Below, piece after piece: positions 1-6,889 of a DNA stretch of 8,754 nt. How positions within the stretch are numbered: the stretch's first letter is position 1; each line of letters opens with the position of its first letter. Source of the stretch: Bacillota bacterium (GTDB lineage: Bacteria > Bacillota > Limnochordia > Limnochordales > ZCTH02-B6); contig QGSR01000067.1 of the NCBI GenBank assembly GCA_003387805.1, forward strand, positions 1-8,754, in the 5' to 3' direction. The position numbers and the translations under genes are program-made. The notes below the pieces were generated by a model. The model did not search any database. It was not told the origin of the DNA and saw only the letters and a list, made by a program, of their open reading frames with translations.

Positions 1-139
1 CCTCCTGGCCGTCATCTCCAAGTACTTGGAGATTGACGAGGGCGGGCCCGAGGTCAACCTGGAGCAGGACGGCCAGTCTTTCGCGCTGGTGGCCACCATC
101 CCGGTCAAGCGGGCCGCCGGCGCCCGCGCCGGGCGGTAG
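1..139 (+). CDS. minE: Cell division topological specificity factor MinE, C-terminal part (5' end outside window)
   Basis: The frame beginning at base 2 runs 45 codons to a TAG at 137-139 and is cut by the window start. It reads LLAVISKYLEID, then a short gap, then VNLEQDGQSFALVATIPV. This follows the MinE C-terminal topological specificity domain, where E. coli has DILEVICKYVQID followed by a VQLEQ...LELNVTLP strand. In the Min system MinE stimulates the ATPase of MinD at the membrane and so keeps the MinC division inhibitor away from midcell. The tail after the last conserved strand is short, basic and alanine/glycine-rich. In spore-forming Firmicutes that have MinE, minC and minD normally lie immediately upstream and rodA downstream; rodA is indeed the next gene here. 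The N-terminal anti-MinCD helix is not visible. Confidence 0.88.
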   Translation, partial: LLAVISKYLEIDEGGPEVNLEQDGQSFALVATIPVKRAAGARAGR

Positions 140-277
140 CGCCCCGCCGGCGTCCGGCCCTGCGCCGAAACTCTGGCCGGGCGGCGGCGCCTGGCCGGCG
201 GGCGGTCCTCCGCCGGAGGTCCAGCCCGGAGGCGGCGCCCGAAACTCGCCCGGAAACGGAGCTGCGTTGTCTCTCAG
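140..277 (+). other. GC-rich spacer between minE and rodA with short repeats
   Basis: This non-coding stretch is almost entirely G and C. It holds an imperfect direct repeat (GCGCCGAAACTC at 162-173 and CGCCCGAAACTC at 236-247) and a small hairpin (CCTCC 207-211 with GGAGG 215-219, loop of three). No T-tract follows the hairpin, so it is not an intrinsic terminator, and no clear sigma-A promoter is seen. rodA is therefore probably transcribed from upstream together with the min genes. Confidence 0.35.
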
Positions 278-1399
278 ATGGACCGGAAGCTGTGGCGCAA
301 CTTTGACTTCATCCTCCTGGCCGCGGTGGCGGCGCTGTTCGCCTTCGGCCTGGTGGCCGTCTACAGCGCGACGCGAGGCTTCACCCCGGCGTCGCCTTTT
401 CACTTCGTCACCCGCCAAAGCATCGCCGCTCTCATCGGTTTGACCGGGCTGCTCTTCGTTCTGCGCATCGATTATCGTCATCTGGTGAAGCTGGGCTGGC
501 TGGCCTACGCGGGCACGCTGCTGCTTTTGGTCGCGGTGCTTCTGGTGGGGCGCATCGAAGGCGGCGCGGGCCGCTGGCTGGGCGTGGGCGGCTTCAGCGT
601 GCAGCCCTCGGAATTCGCCAAGATCAGCCTCATTCTCGTGCTGGCCGGGGTGCTGGACGACCGGGACGAGGCCAGGAGCTGGCGCGGCGTCATCAAGGCG
701 CTGCTCTGCATGGCGCCGCCGGTGGGGCTGGTGCTGCTGCAGCCCGACCTGGGCACGGCGTTGACCCTGGCCGGCATTACCGTGGGCATGATGTTTTTCG
801 CCGGCGTCCGCTTGACCCATCTGGCCGCCGTTGTCGGCGCGGGCGCGGCCGCGGTGGTGGGCGTCGTGGTGGCGTCCCTTCAGGGCTGGGTCACGATTTT
901 GAAACCGTATCAGATCAACCGCCTCATCGTGTTCCTGGACCCGTACCGCTACCGCCACGACGAAGGCTGGAACGTCATCCAGTCCATGATCGCCATCGGC
1001 TCGGGCAGCTTTTTCGGCAAAGGCTTGTTCGGCGGCTCCCAGACGCAGCTGAACTTTTTGCCCGCCCGGCACACCGATTTCATCTTCTCCGTCATCGGCG
1101 AAGAGTTCGGCTTTCTGGGCGGTCTCATCGTGCTGTCGCTGTTCAGCGTCGTGTTCTGGCGGGGCGGCCGCATTTTGCTGGCCGCCAAAGACCGCGCCGG
1201 CAGCCTGCTGGTGGCGGGAACGCTGTCGTACTTGTTCGTGCACGTCCTCATCAACGTGGGCATGACGCTGGGCGTCATGCCGGTGACGGGCCTGCCGCTG
1301 CCGCTCATCAGCTACGGCGGCACGTCGGTCATGGCCACCCTCATCCACATCGGCCTGGTCCTCAACGTGGGCCTGCGGCGGCAGAAGATCCAGTTCTAG
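278..1399 (+). CDS. rodA: RodA, SEDS-family peptidoglycan glycosyltransferase of the elongasome
   Basis: This 373-residue multi-spanning membrane protein polymerises glycan strands from lipid II together with a class B penicillin-binding protein, for lateral wall growth. Hydrophobic segments run throughout, starting at about residues 11-30. SEDS signatures appear in order: VQPSEFAK (about 108-115), QPDLGTA (155-161), NRLIVFLDPYR (214-224), FLPARHTDFIFSVIGEEFG (260-278) and GLPLPLISYGGTS (338-350). Asp267 in the TDFIFS motif corresponds to the catalytic aspartate described for RodA proteins. The FLDPYR and LNFLPARHTDF wording favours RodA over FtsW or SpoVE. Length fits the family. ATG 278 is the only in-frame start near the conserved N-terminus. 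Its Shine-Dalgarno is poor (GGAG at 258-261, 16 bases away), so initiation strength is unclear. It follows minE, an arrangement common in clostridia-like Firmicutes. Confidence 0.95.
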   Translation: MDRKLWRNFDFILLAAVAALFAFGLVAVYSATRGFTPASPFHFVTRQSIAALIGLTGLLFVLRIDYRHLVKLGWLAYAGTLLLLVAVLLVGRIEGGAGRWLGVGGFSVQPSEFAKISLILVLAGVLDDRDEARSWRGVIKALLCMAPPVGLVLLQPDLGTALTLAGITVGMMFFAGVRLTHLAAVVGAGAAAVVGVVVASLQGWVTILKPYQINRLIVFLDPYRYRHDEGWNVIQSMIAIGSGSFFGKGLFGGSQTQLNFLPARHTDFIFSVIGEEFGFLGGLIVLSLFSVVFWRGGRILLAAKDRAGSLLVAGTLSYLFVHVLINVGMTLGVMPVTGLPLPLISYGGTSVMATLIHIGLVLNVGLRRQKIQF

Positions 1400-1612
1400 C
1401 CGTCCTCCGGCGCCTCTTGCGCCCCGGAAATGCGGAAATGCCCACGGCAACCCGCCGCGGCCGCGGCATATATTTAGGGAACGACCCGCTGCTGACGTCG
1501 TCCGGGGGTGAGCGCGAGTGGGGTTGCGGCTGGCGCCTCAGGATGGGCCGCGGCGCGCGGCGCCGGCGTCGGCCAGGGTGCGGCGCCCCGGCCGCCGGGC
1601 CGGTGACGCCCG
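1400..1612 (+). other. Intergenic region between rodA and the M50 protease gene
   Basis: No gene is supported in this 213-base stretch. It contains a small hairpin (GGCGC 1409-1413 with GCGCC 1419-1423) without a following T-tract, a tandem duplication of the 8-mer CGGAAATG (1425-1440), and an isolated AT-rich island (CATATATTTA, 1467-1476) in otherwise very GC-rich DNA. An open frame starting near 1417 runs across this gap and into the protease gene in a different frame. It encodes a low-complexity Arg/Gly-rich chain and is taken to be a shadow. In related genomes a SpoIVFA-like gene often sits in this interval; none is present. Confidence 0.5.
1467..1476 (+). promoter_or_regulatory. Possible -10 element upstream of the M50 protease gene
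   Basis: The only AT-rich patch in the gap is CATATATTTA. TATATT at 1469-1474 matches five of six bases of a sigma-A -10, but no -35 lies 16-18 bases upstream (GGCAAC is found there). CATATATT also resembles the CATA-type -10 used by the mother-cell sigma factors E and K of spore formers, and an AC dinucleotide lies 15 bases upstream (1450-1451), close to the sigma-K spacing. A promoter here would give a leader of about 130 bases. This is weak evidence from one short motif. Confidence 0.25.
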
Positions 1613-2506
1613 TTGACGCTGCTTTCCGTGGGCGGCGTCCGGTTTCGCGTCAACGCCCTGTTTCTGCTGCTGCTGTTCGGGCTGGCTTGGGCCGAGCGCC
1701 TGGCCGAAGGGCTGACGGTGTTCGCCGTGGTGCTGCTGCACGAGCTGGGCCACGTGGCCGCGGCCAAAGGCTACGGCGTCGGGGTGGAGGAGGTGGAATT
1801 GCTGCCCTTCGGCGGCGTTGCGCGCCTTTCGGGCCCGGTGGAGCTGGACCCGGCCGCCGAGGCCGGTATCGCCGTGGCGGGGCCGTTCACCAACTTGGCG
1901 CTCATGGCCGCGGGGGCGCTCTTGTGGCGCTACGACGTGTTTTCGCCGTGGTGGACCCGGTTTTTCCTGGAGGTTAACGCCCTCATCGCCGGCGTCAACC
2001 TGCTGCCGGCGCTGCCCCTGGACGGCGGGCGGCTGCTGCGGGCGCACCGCTCCAGGAAGGTGGGCTGGCGCAGGGCCACGGCCGAAGCGGTGCGGCTCGG
2101 GCGGGCTCTGGCCGTCGTCTTCACCGCCGCCGGCGCCGTACTGTTGTACCTGGGCGTGGCCGCGGTGACGCTGCCCGTCCTGGGCGTGTTCGTCTTCATC
2201 GCCGCCGGCAAGGAGGAGCAGGCGGCCGCCTACCTCTTCATGGCCTACTTGAGCCGCAAGCGCGAGCGGCTGCTGCGGCCCGGCTGCATGAGCGCCGAAA
2301 TGCTGGCGGCCGCGGGCGCCGCGCCCATCAAGCACGTGGTGGAGCGCATGGTGCCGGACAAGTACCACCTGGTCTGGGTCGTGGACGAAGACGGCCGTCC
2401 GGCCGGCATCGCCTCGGAGCGAGACATTCTGGACGCCTTGTTCGAGCACGGGCCCGAGCTGCCGCTGGAAGGCGCCATCGGATGGCGTTTCATTGACAGA
2501 AAGTGA
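1613..2506 (+). CDS. Intramembrane zinc metalloprotease, M50B family, SpoIVFB-like with C-terminal CBS-like region
   Basis: This is a 297-residue site-2-protease-type enzyme. Its zinc site is HELGH at residues 43-47 (His43, Glu44, His47), with the third ligand in NLLPALPLDGG at 129-139 (Asp137). These are the same positions as in Bacillus SpoIVFB as I recall them. AGPFTN (89-94) is the conserved membrane hairpin region. Hydrophobic segments lie near 14-28, 33-50, 84-105, 118-135 and 165-198. Residues about 225-297 resemble a CBS-type nucleotide-sensing domain (VERMVPDKYHLVWVVDEDG, then GIASERDIL). In spore formers SpoIVFB cuts pro-sigma-K in the mother cell; that role is inferred here. The TTG start at 1613 is set by an in-frame TGA at 1604-1606 and a GGTGA (1602-1606) six bases upstream; GTG 1628 is an alternative. 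No SpoIVFA-like gene precedes it, so it may instead be a general M50 protease. Confidence 0.85.
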   Translation: MTLLSVGGVRFRVNALFLLLLFGLAWAERLAEGLTVFAVVLLHELGHVAAAKGYGVGVEEVELLPFGGVARLSGPVELDPAAEAGIAVAGPFTNLALMAAGALLWRYDVFSPWWTRFFLEVNALIAGVNLLPALPLDGGRLLRAHRSRKVGWRRATAEAVRLGRALAVVFTAAGAVLLYLGVAAVTLPVLGVFVFIAAGKEEQAAAYLFMAYLSRKRERLLRPGCMSAEMLAAAGAAPIKHVVERMVPDKYHLVWVVDEDGRPAGIASERDILDALFEHGPELPLEGAIGWRFIDRK

Positions 2507-2521
2507 CCAACATGGTACTCT
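2493..2521 (+). promoter_or_regulatory. Sigma-A-type promoter for rng (-35 TTGACA, extended -10)
   Basis: A perfect TTGACA (2493-2498) is followed after exactly 17 bases by TACTCT (2516-2521). The -10 keeps the most conserved positions (T, A and final T) and carries the extended -10 dinucleotide TG at 2513-2514. The -35 box lies inside the last codons of the protease gene. Transcription would start near 2528 and give a leader of about 145 bases in front of rng. Confidence 0.6.
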
Positions 2522-2549
2522 ATTGTCATACATATGTTCGCCTTCGTGG

Positions 2550-2585
2550 AAGCCGGGGGTGGGGGAATATTCGCCGTCCCGGCTT
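2550..2585 (+). other. Inverted repeat in the rng leader
   Basis: AAGCCGGG (2550-2557) and CCCGGCTT (2578-2585) form a perfect 8-bp stem. The 20-base loop contains the palindrome GAATATTC (2565-2572), which could make an inner stem. What follows is TAGCATAATATAG rather than a continuous T-run, so it is a poor intrinsic terminator. It could be a structure in the rng mRNA leader or a weak terminator for the upstream gene. Confidence 0.4.
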
Positions 2586-2674
2586 TAGCATAATATAGAC
2601 ACGTTTTCTTCAGTTTGCCTCTTTTGTCCGGTGCATGCTTTCGTCCGGGAGTGTTCAGGAGTTGACTTATTGTC

Positions 2675-4363
2675 ATGAAAAAAGAGATCGTCGTCAACGC
2701 CGGCATCGGCGAGACGCGCGCGGCGATACGGGAGGACGGGCGTCTCGTTGAGCTGTTCTTAGAGCGCGACAGCCACCAGCTGGTGGTGGGAAACATTTAC
2801 AAAGGCCGCGTGGAAAATGTCCTGCCCGGCATGCAGGCGGCCTTTGTCAACATCGGCCTGGAGCGCAACGCGTTTTTGTACGTGGACGATGCGCTGGAGC
2901 ACTTGAACGGCTCCGACGGCGGCATCGGCCGGGGCCGGGTCAAATCCATCAAGGACGTGCTGACAGAAGGCGACGAAATCGTCGTCCAGGTGGCCAAAGG
3001 GCCCATCGGCACCAAAGGGGCGCGGGTCGTCACCCAGCTGAGCATCCCCGGCCGCTACGTGGTGCTCATGCCCACGGACGACCACATCGCGGTCTCCCGC
3101 CGCATTGCCGACGACAACGAGCGGGAACGGCTCAAGGCCATTGCGAAAAAGGTGTGCCCGAAAGGCACGGGCCTCATCGTCCGCACCCTGGCGGAAGGGA
3201 AAAGCGAGCAGGAGATCGCGCAGGACTGCCGGTTCTTGCTGAGCGTCTGGAAGAAAATTCAGCGCCGGGCCCAGACGCAGCCGGCGCCCGCGGTGCTCTA
3301 CAAGGATTTCGATTTGACGTACCGCCTGGTGCGGGACGAGTTTACGCCCGACGTGGCCAAGTTCGTCGTCGATGACGACGGCGCCTACCGCACCATCCTG
3401 GATTTGCTGGACAACTTCGCCCCGGCCATGAAGCGGCGGGTGTACAAGTACTCGGGGCCCAAGCCCATTTTCGAGTTTTACGGCATCGAGGAGCAGATTC
3501 AGCGGTCGCTGCAGCGCAAAGTGTGGCTGGACAGCGGCGGCTACATCATCATCGATCACACCGAGGCGTTGACCAGCATTGACGTCAACACGGGGCGCTT
3601 CATCGGCACCACCAATCTGGCCGACACGGTGCTGAAAACCAACATCGAAGCGGCCCGGGAAATCGCCCACCAGCTGCGGCTGCGGGACATCGGCGGCATT
3701 ATCATCATCGACTTCATCGACATGGACTCCGACGCCCACCGCCGCCGGGTGCTGGAGGAGTTTGAAGCCGCGCTGGGCAAAGACAAAACCCGCTCGCACA
3801 TTTTGGGCTTCACCAACCTGGGGCTGCTGGAGATGACCCGCAAGAAAGTGGGCGAGGACATCATGACCCGCCTGCAGCGGACGTGCCCGGTGTGCGAGGG
3901 GTCGGGCCGGGTGCTGTCCGAGGCCACCATCGCCCACCGCACGCAGCGGGAGGTGGTCCGGCGGGCCCAGGCCACCGGCGACGAAGCGCTTCTGGTGGTC
4001 TGCCACCCGTCGGTGGCGTCCATCTTGATCGGCCCCAACGGCTCGGCCCTGCACAAGCTGGAGCAGCACACCAGGAAGACGATTTACGTCAAGGGCGCCG
4101 AAACGCTGCACGTGGAGGACGTCGAGATCATTACCGGCGACAAGAAGACCGTGGAGGAGCGGGCCTTTCCCGTGCGGCCGGGGGAAGTGGTGGACATTCA
4201 GATCGAAGAAGCGCACATCACCAACCCCAACGACGGCATCGCCCGCATCGAAGGCTACGTCATCGACGTGGAGGGCGGCGGCCGGCACGTGGGCCAGCGG
4301 CACAAGGTGGAAATCACGCGGGTGTTTCGCACGTACGCCAAAGCCAAGCTGGTGGCGAATTGA
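2675..4363 (+). CDS. rng: Ribonuclease E/G family endoribonuclease with C-terminal TRAM-like segment
   Basis: This 562-residue protein is a single-strand endoribonuclease of rRNA maturation and mRNA decay. An S1 RNA-binding domain covers about residues 37-125 (VGNIYKGRVENVLPGMQAAFVNIG onward). The catalytic DNase I-like core contains EALTSIDVNTG with Asp303 and Asn305, and GGIIIIDFIDM with Asp346. These are the metal-binding residues at the same numbers as in E. coli RNase E. CPVC at 404-407 is the zinc-link pair used for dimerisation. Residues about 498-562 (PGEVVDIQIEEAHITNPNDG, then GYVIDV and VEITRVFRTYAKAKL) look like a TRAM RNA-binding fold, which E. coli RNase G (489 residues) lacks. 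ATG 2675 follows AGGAG (2657-2661) by 13 bases; an in-frame TGA at 2663 excludes upstream extension. Bacillus subtilis lacks this enzyme, but clostridia-like Firmicutes carry it at this locus. Confidence 0.94.
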   Translation: MKKEIVVNAGIGETRAAIREDGRLVELFLERDSHQLVVGNIYKGRVENVLPGMQAAFVNIGLERNAFLYVDDALEHLNGSDGGIGRGRVKSIKDVLTEGDEIVVQVAKGPIGTKGARVVTQLSIPGRYVVLMPTDDHIAVSRRIADDNERERLKAIAKKVCPKGTGLIVRTLAEGKSEQEIAQDCRFLLSVWKKIQRRAQTQPAPAVLYKDFDLTYRLVRDEFTPDVAKFVVDDDGAYRTILDLLDNFAPAMKRRVYKYSGPKPIFEFYGIEEQIQRSLQRKVWLDSGGYIIIDHTEALTSIDVNTGRFIGTTNLADTVLKTNIEAAREIAHQLRLRDIGGIIIIDFIDMDSDAHRRRVLEEFEAALGKDKTRSHILGFTNLGLLEMTRKKVGEDIMTRLQRTCPVCEGSGRVLSEATIAHRTQREVVRRAQATGDEALLVVCHPSVASILIGPNGSALHKLEQHTRKTIYVKGAETLHVEDVEIITGDKKTVEERAFPVRPGEVVDIQIEEAHITNPNDGIARIEGYVIDVEGGGRHVGQRHKVEITRVFRTYAKAKLVAN

Positions 4364-4389
4364 CACCGGGCCTTTCAGCATGCTAGAAT
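4360..4389 (+). promoter_or_regulatory. Strong sigma-A promoter for rplU-prp-rpmA, overlapping the rng stop codon
   Basis: TTGACA (4360-4365) is separated by 18 bases from TAGAAT (4384-4389). The -10 differs from consensus at one base and is preceded by an extended -10 TG (4381-4382). The rng TGA stop at 4361-4363 lies within the -35 box. Transcription should begin near 4396, leaving a leader of about 60 bases before rplU. This is the best promoter in the window. Confidence 0.8.
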
Positions 4390-4400
4390 TCTGGGGATAG

Positions 4401-4434
4401 TGCTTCCGGGCCAGGGACGGCGGCGCCGGATGCA
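4401..4434 (+). promoter_or_regulatory. Leader hairpin upstream of rplU, candidate L21 leader element
   Basis: TGCTTCCGG (4401-4409) pairs with CCGGATGCA (4426-4434) over nine positions with one T-T mismatch. GCC (4410-4412) and GGC (4422-4424) can extend the stem inward past one bulged G. The hairpin begins about five bases after the predicted transcription start and ends ten bases before the Shine-Dalgarno of rplU. Firmicutes rplU genes are known to carry an autoregulatory L21 leader RNA. Placement fits, but I cannot test the match to that family's consensus. Confidence 0.5.
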
Positions 4435-4455
4435 GCGGAAAGATGGAGGGGTACG

Positions 4456-4779
4456 GTGCCCATGGCAACCTACGCGATCATTGAAACGGGCGGAAAACAA
4501 TACAAAGTCGCCGAAGGCCAGTCCGTCGAGGTGGAGAAGCTGCCGGTGGAGCCCGGCGCCGAGGTCCGCATCGACCGCGTCCTGCTGCTCAGCCGCGACG
4601 GCCAGGTCAAGGTGGGCCGGCCGACGGTGGAGGGCGCGACGGTGGTGGCGCGGGCTGCCGGGCACGGCCGCGGCCGCAAGATTTTGGTGTTCAAATACAA
4701 GCCGAAGAAGAACTACCGGCGGCGCAAGGGCCACCGCCAGGCGTTTACGCGGCTGGTCGTCGAAAAGATCGAAGGCTGA
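4456..4779 (+). CDS. rplU: 50S ribosomal protein L21
   Basis: This 107-residue protein begins [20 protein letters not shown], the L21 signature, and ends in the conserved basic block [22 protein letters not shown]21 binds 23S rRNA in the large subunit. Two starts are possible. GTG 4456 lies six bases after GGAGG (4445-4449), while ATG 4462 would give MATYAII but lies 12 bases away. I prefer GTG on spacing, with ATG quite possible. It is the first gene of the unit rplU-prp-rpmA, driven by the promoter at 4360-4389 and preceded by a leader hairpin. Length agrees with the family (about 103 residues). Confidence 0.96.
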   Translation: MPMATYAIIETGGKQYKVAEGQSVEVEKLPVEPGAEVRIDRVLLLSRDGQVKVGRPTVEGATVVARAAGHGRGRKILVFKYKPKKNYRRRKGHRQAFTRLVVEKIEG

Positions 4780-4796
4780 GCCGGCTTTTCGCGCGC

Positions 4797-5153
4797 ATGA
4801 TCGCGGTCGAGGTGTACCGTGACGCCGGGGGCCGCGTGCGGGGCTTCCGCTACTCGGGCCACGCGGACTTCGGCGAGCACGGCGAAGACATCGTGTGCGC
4901 CGCGGTGTCCGCCATCGCCCAGACCACCGTGCTGGGCCTGATGCGGCACCTGGACGTGCCGGTGGACGTGAAGCAGAAGCCGGGGCTTTTGGAGTGCCGG
5001 CTCGCGGGCGGCAGCCGCGCCGCGCAGGAGGCGGCCGAAAACCCGGCGGTGCAGGCGCTGTTTGAGACGATGGTGCTGGGCGTGCGGGAAGTGGAAAAGC
5101 AGTATCCCGAGCACGTCCGGCTGCGCAGCAAGACGATCCGGCAGACGCGCTGA
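4797..5153 (+). CDS. prp: Prp, ribosomal-processing cysteine protease (YsxB family)
   Basis: Prp removes the N-terminal extension of L27, a step shown to be essential in Staphylococcus aureus. The 118-residue product has the catalytic pair in the context [11 protein letters not shown] (His22) and DIVCAAVSA (Cys34), at the same residue numbers as the S. aureus enzyme as I recall them. It lies between rplU and rpmA, its usual place in Firmicutes, 17 bases after the L21 stop codon. No convincing Shine-Dalgarno precedes ATG 4797, and no other start is available in frame. Translation may depend on coupling to rplU, which would keep the protease scarcer than the two ribosomal proteins. Its substrate is encoded immediately downstream. 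Confidence 0.95.
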   Translation: MIAVEVYRDAGGRVRGFRYSGHADFGEHGEDIVCAAVSAIAQTTVLGLMRHLDVPVDVKQKPGLLECRLAGGSRAAQEAAENPAVQALFETMVLGVREVEKQYPEHVRLRSKTIRQTR

Positions 5154-5186
5154 CGTTGGATGCGCTGGTGAAAGGAGGCGGGAACG

Positions 5187-5480
5187 ATGGCCTTCCGGTT
5201 TGATCTGCAGCTGTTCGCCACCAAGAAGGGCGGCGGCAGCTCCAAGAACGGCCGTGACAGCAAGAGCAAGCGGCTGGGCGTAAAGCGCCACGGCGGCCAG
5301 CTGGTGGCGGCGGGCAACATCATCGTGCGCCAGCGGGGCACCAAGGTGCACCCGGGCCAGAACGTCGGCATGGGCAAGGACTACACGCTGTACGCGCTGG
5401 TGGACGGCTACGTCCAGTTCGAGCCCATGGGCAAGCGGGGCAAGCGGGTCAGCGTGTACCCCGTGTCCGTCACCGCCTAA
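5187..5480 (+). CDS. rpmA: 50S ribosomal protein L27 with Firmicutes-type cleavable N-terminal extension
   Basis: This 97-residue protein carries the L27 core [18 protein letters not shown] followed by IIVRQRG and [11 protein letters not shown]. The mature N-terminus of L27 reaches the peptidyl transferase centre. The first residues, [10 protein letters not shown] followed by ATKKGG, match the extension that Prp cuts in Firmicutes (S. aureus LQFF, then A). Cleavage is predicted after Phe10. ATG 5187 lies eight bases after a perfect AAAGGAGG (5171-5178), the strongest ribosome binding site in the window. It is the last gene before the terminator at 5523-5559. Confidence 0.97.
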   Translation: MAFRFDLQLFATKKGGGSSKNGRDSKSKRLGVKRHGGQLVAAGNIIVRQRGTKVHPGQNVGMGKDYTLYALVDGYVQFEPMGKRGKRVSVYPVSVTA

Positions 5481-5511
5481 GGCGCACTCCCGCCGGGCCG
5501 GCGAGCGGTGA
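5470..5511 (+). other. Inverted repeat spanning the rpmA stop codon
   Basis: TCACCGC (5470-5476) and GCGGTGA (5505-5511) form a perfect 7-bp stem around the rpmA stop codon. Inside it GGCG (5481-5484) can pair with CGCC (5491-5494). It precedes and does not overlap the terminator hairpin. It may protect the 3' end of the mRNA or have no role. Confidence 0.3.
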
Positions 5512-6864
<1,353 letters not shown>

Positions 6865-6889
6865 CATGAGGGCGCGGGAGGGAGCCGGC

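Noticed and set aside
207..219. Hairpin after minE as a terminator
   Set aside because: The stem is only five base pairs with no T-tract, in DNA where such stems arise easily from GC bias.
1417..1977. A plus-strand open frame overlapping the start of the M50 protease gene, possibly a SpoIVFA remnant
   Set aside because: The translation is mostly Arg, Gly and Ala without hydrophobic or peptidase motifs, and its second half overlaps the well-supported protease in another frame.
2534..2593. A 19-codon open frame from ATG 2534 in the rng leader, as a possible leader peptide
   Set aside because: It has no Shine-Dalgarno and no regulatory codon pattern, and it overlaps the inverted repeat in a way that chance explains.
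2589..2596. CATAAT/TAATAT as a second -10 for rng
   Set aside because: No acceptable -35 lies 16-18 bases upstream, and the promoter at 2493-2521 is better.
2759..4468. A 569-codon open frame on the minus strand opposite rng
   Set aside because: It is the complement of a clearly coding gene in GC-rich DNA. Its translation is low-complexity, rich in His, Val, Gln and Asp, and has no family motifs.
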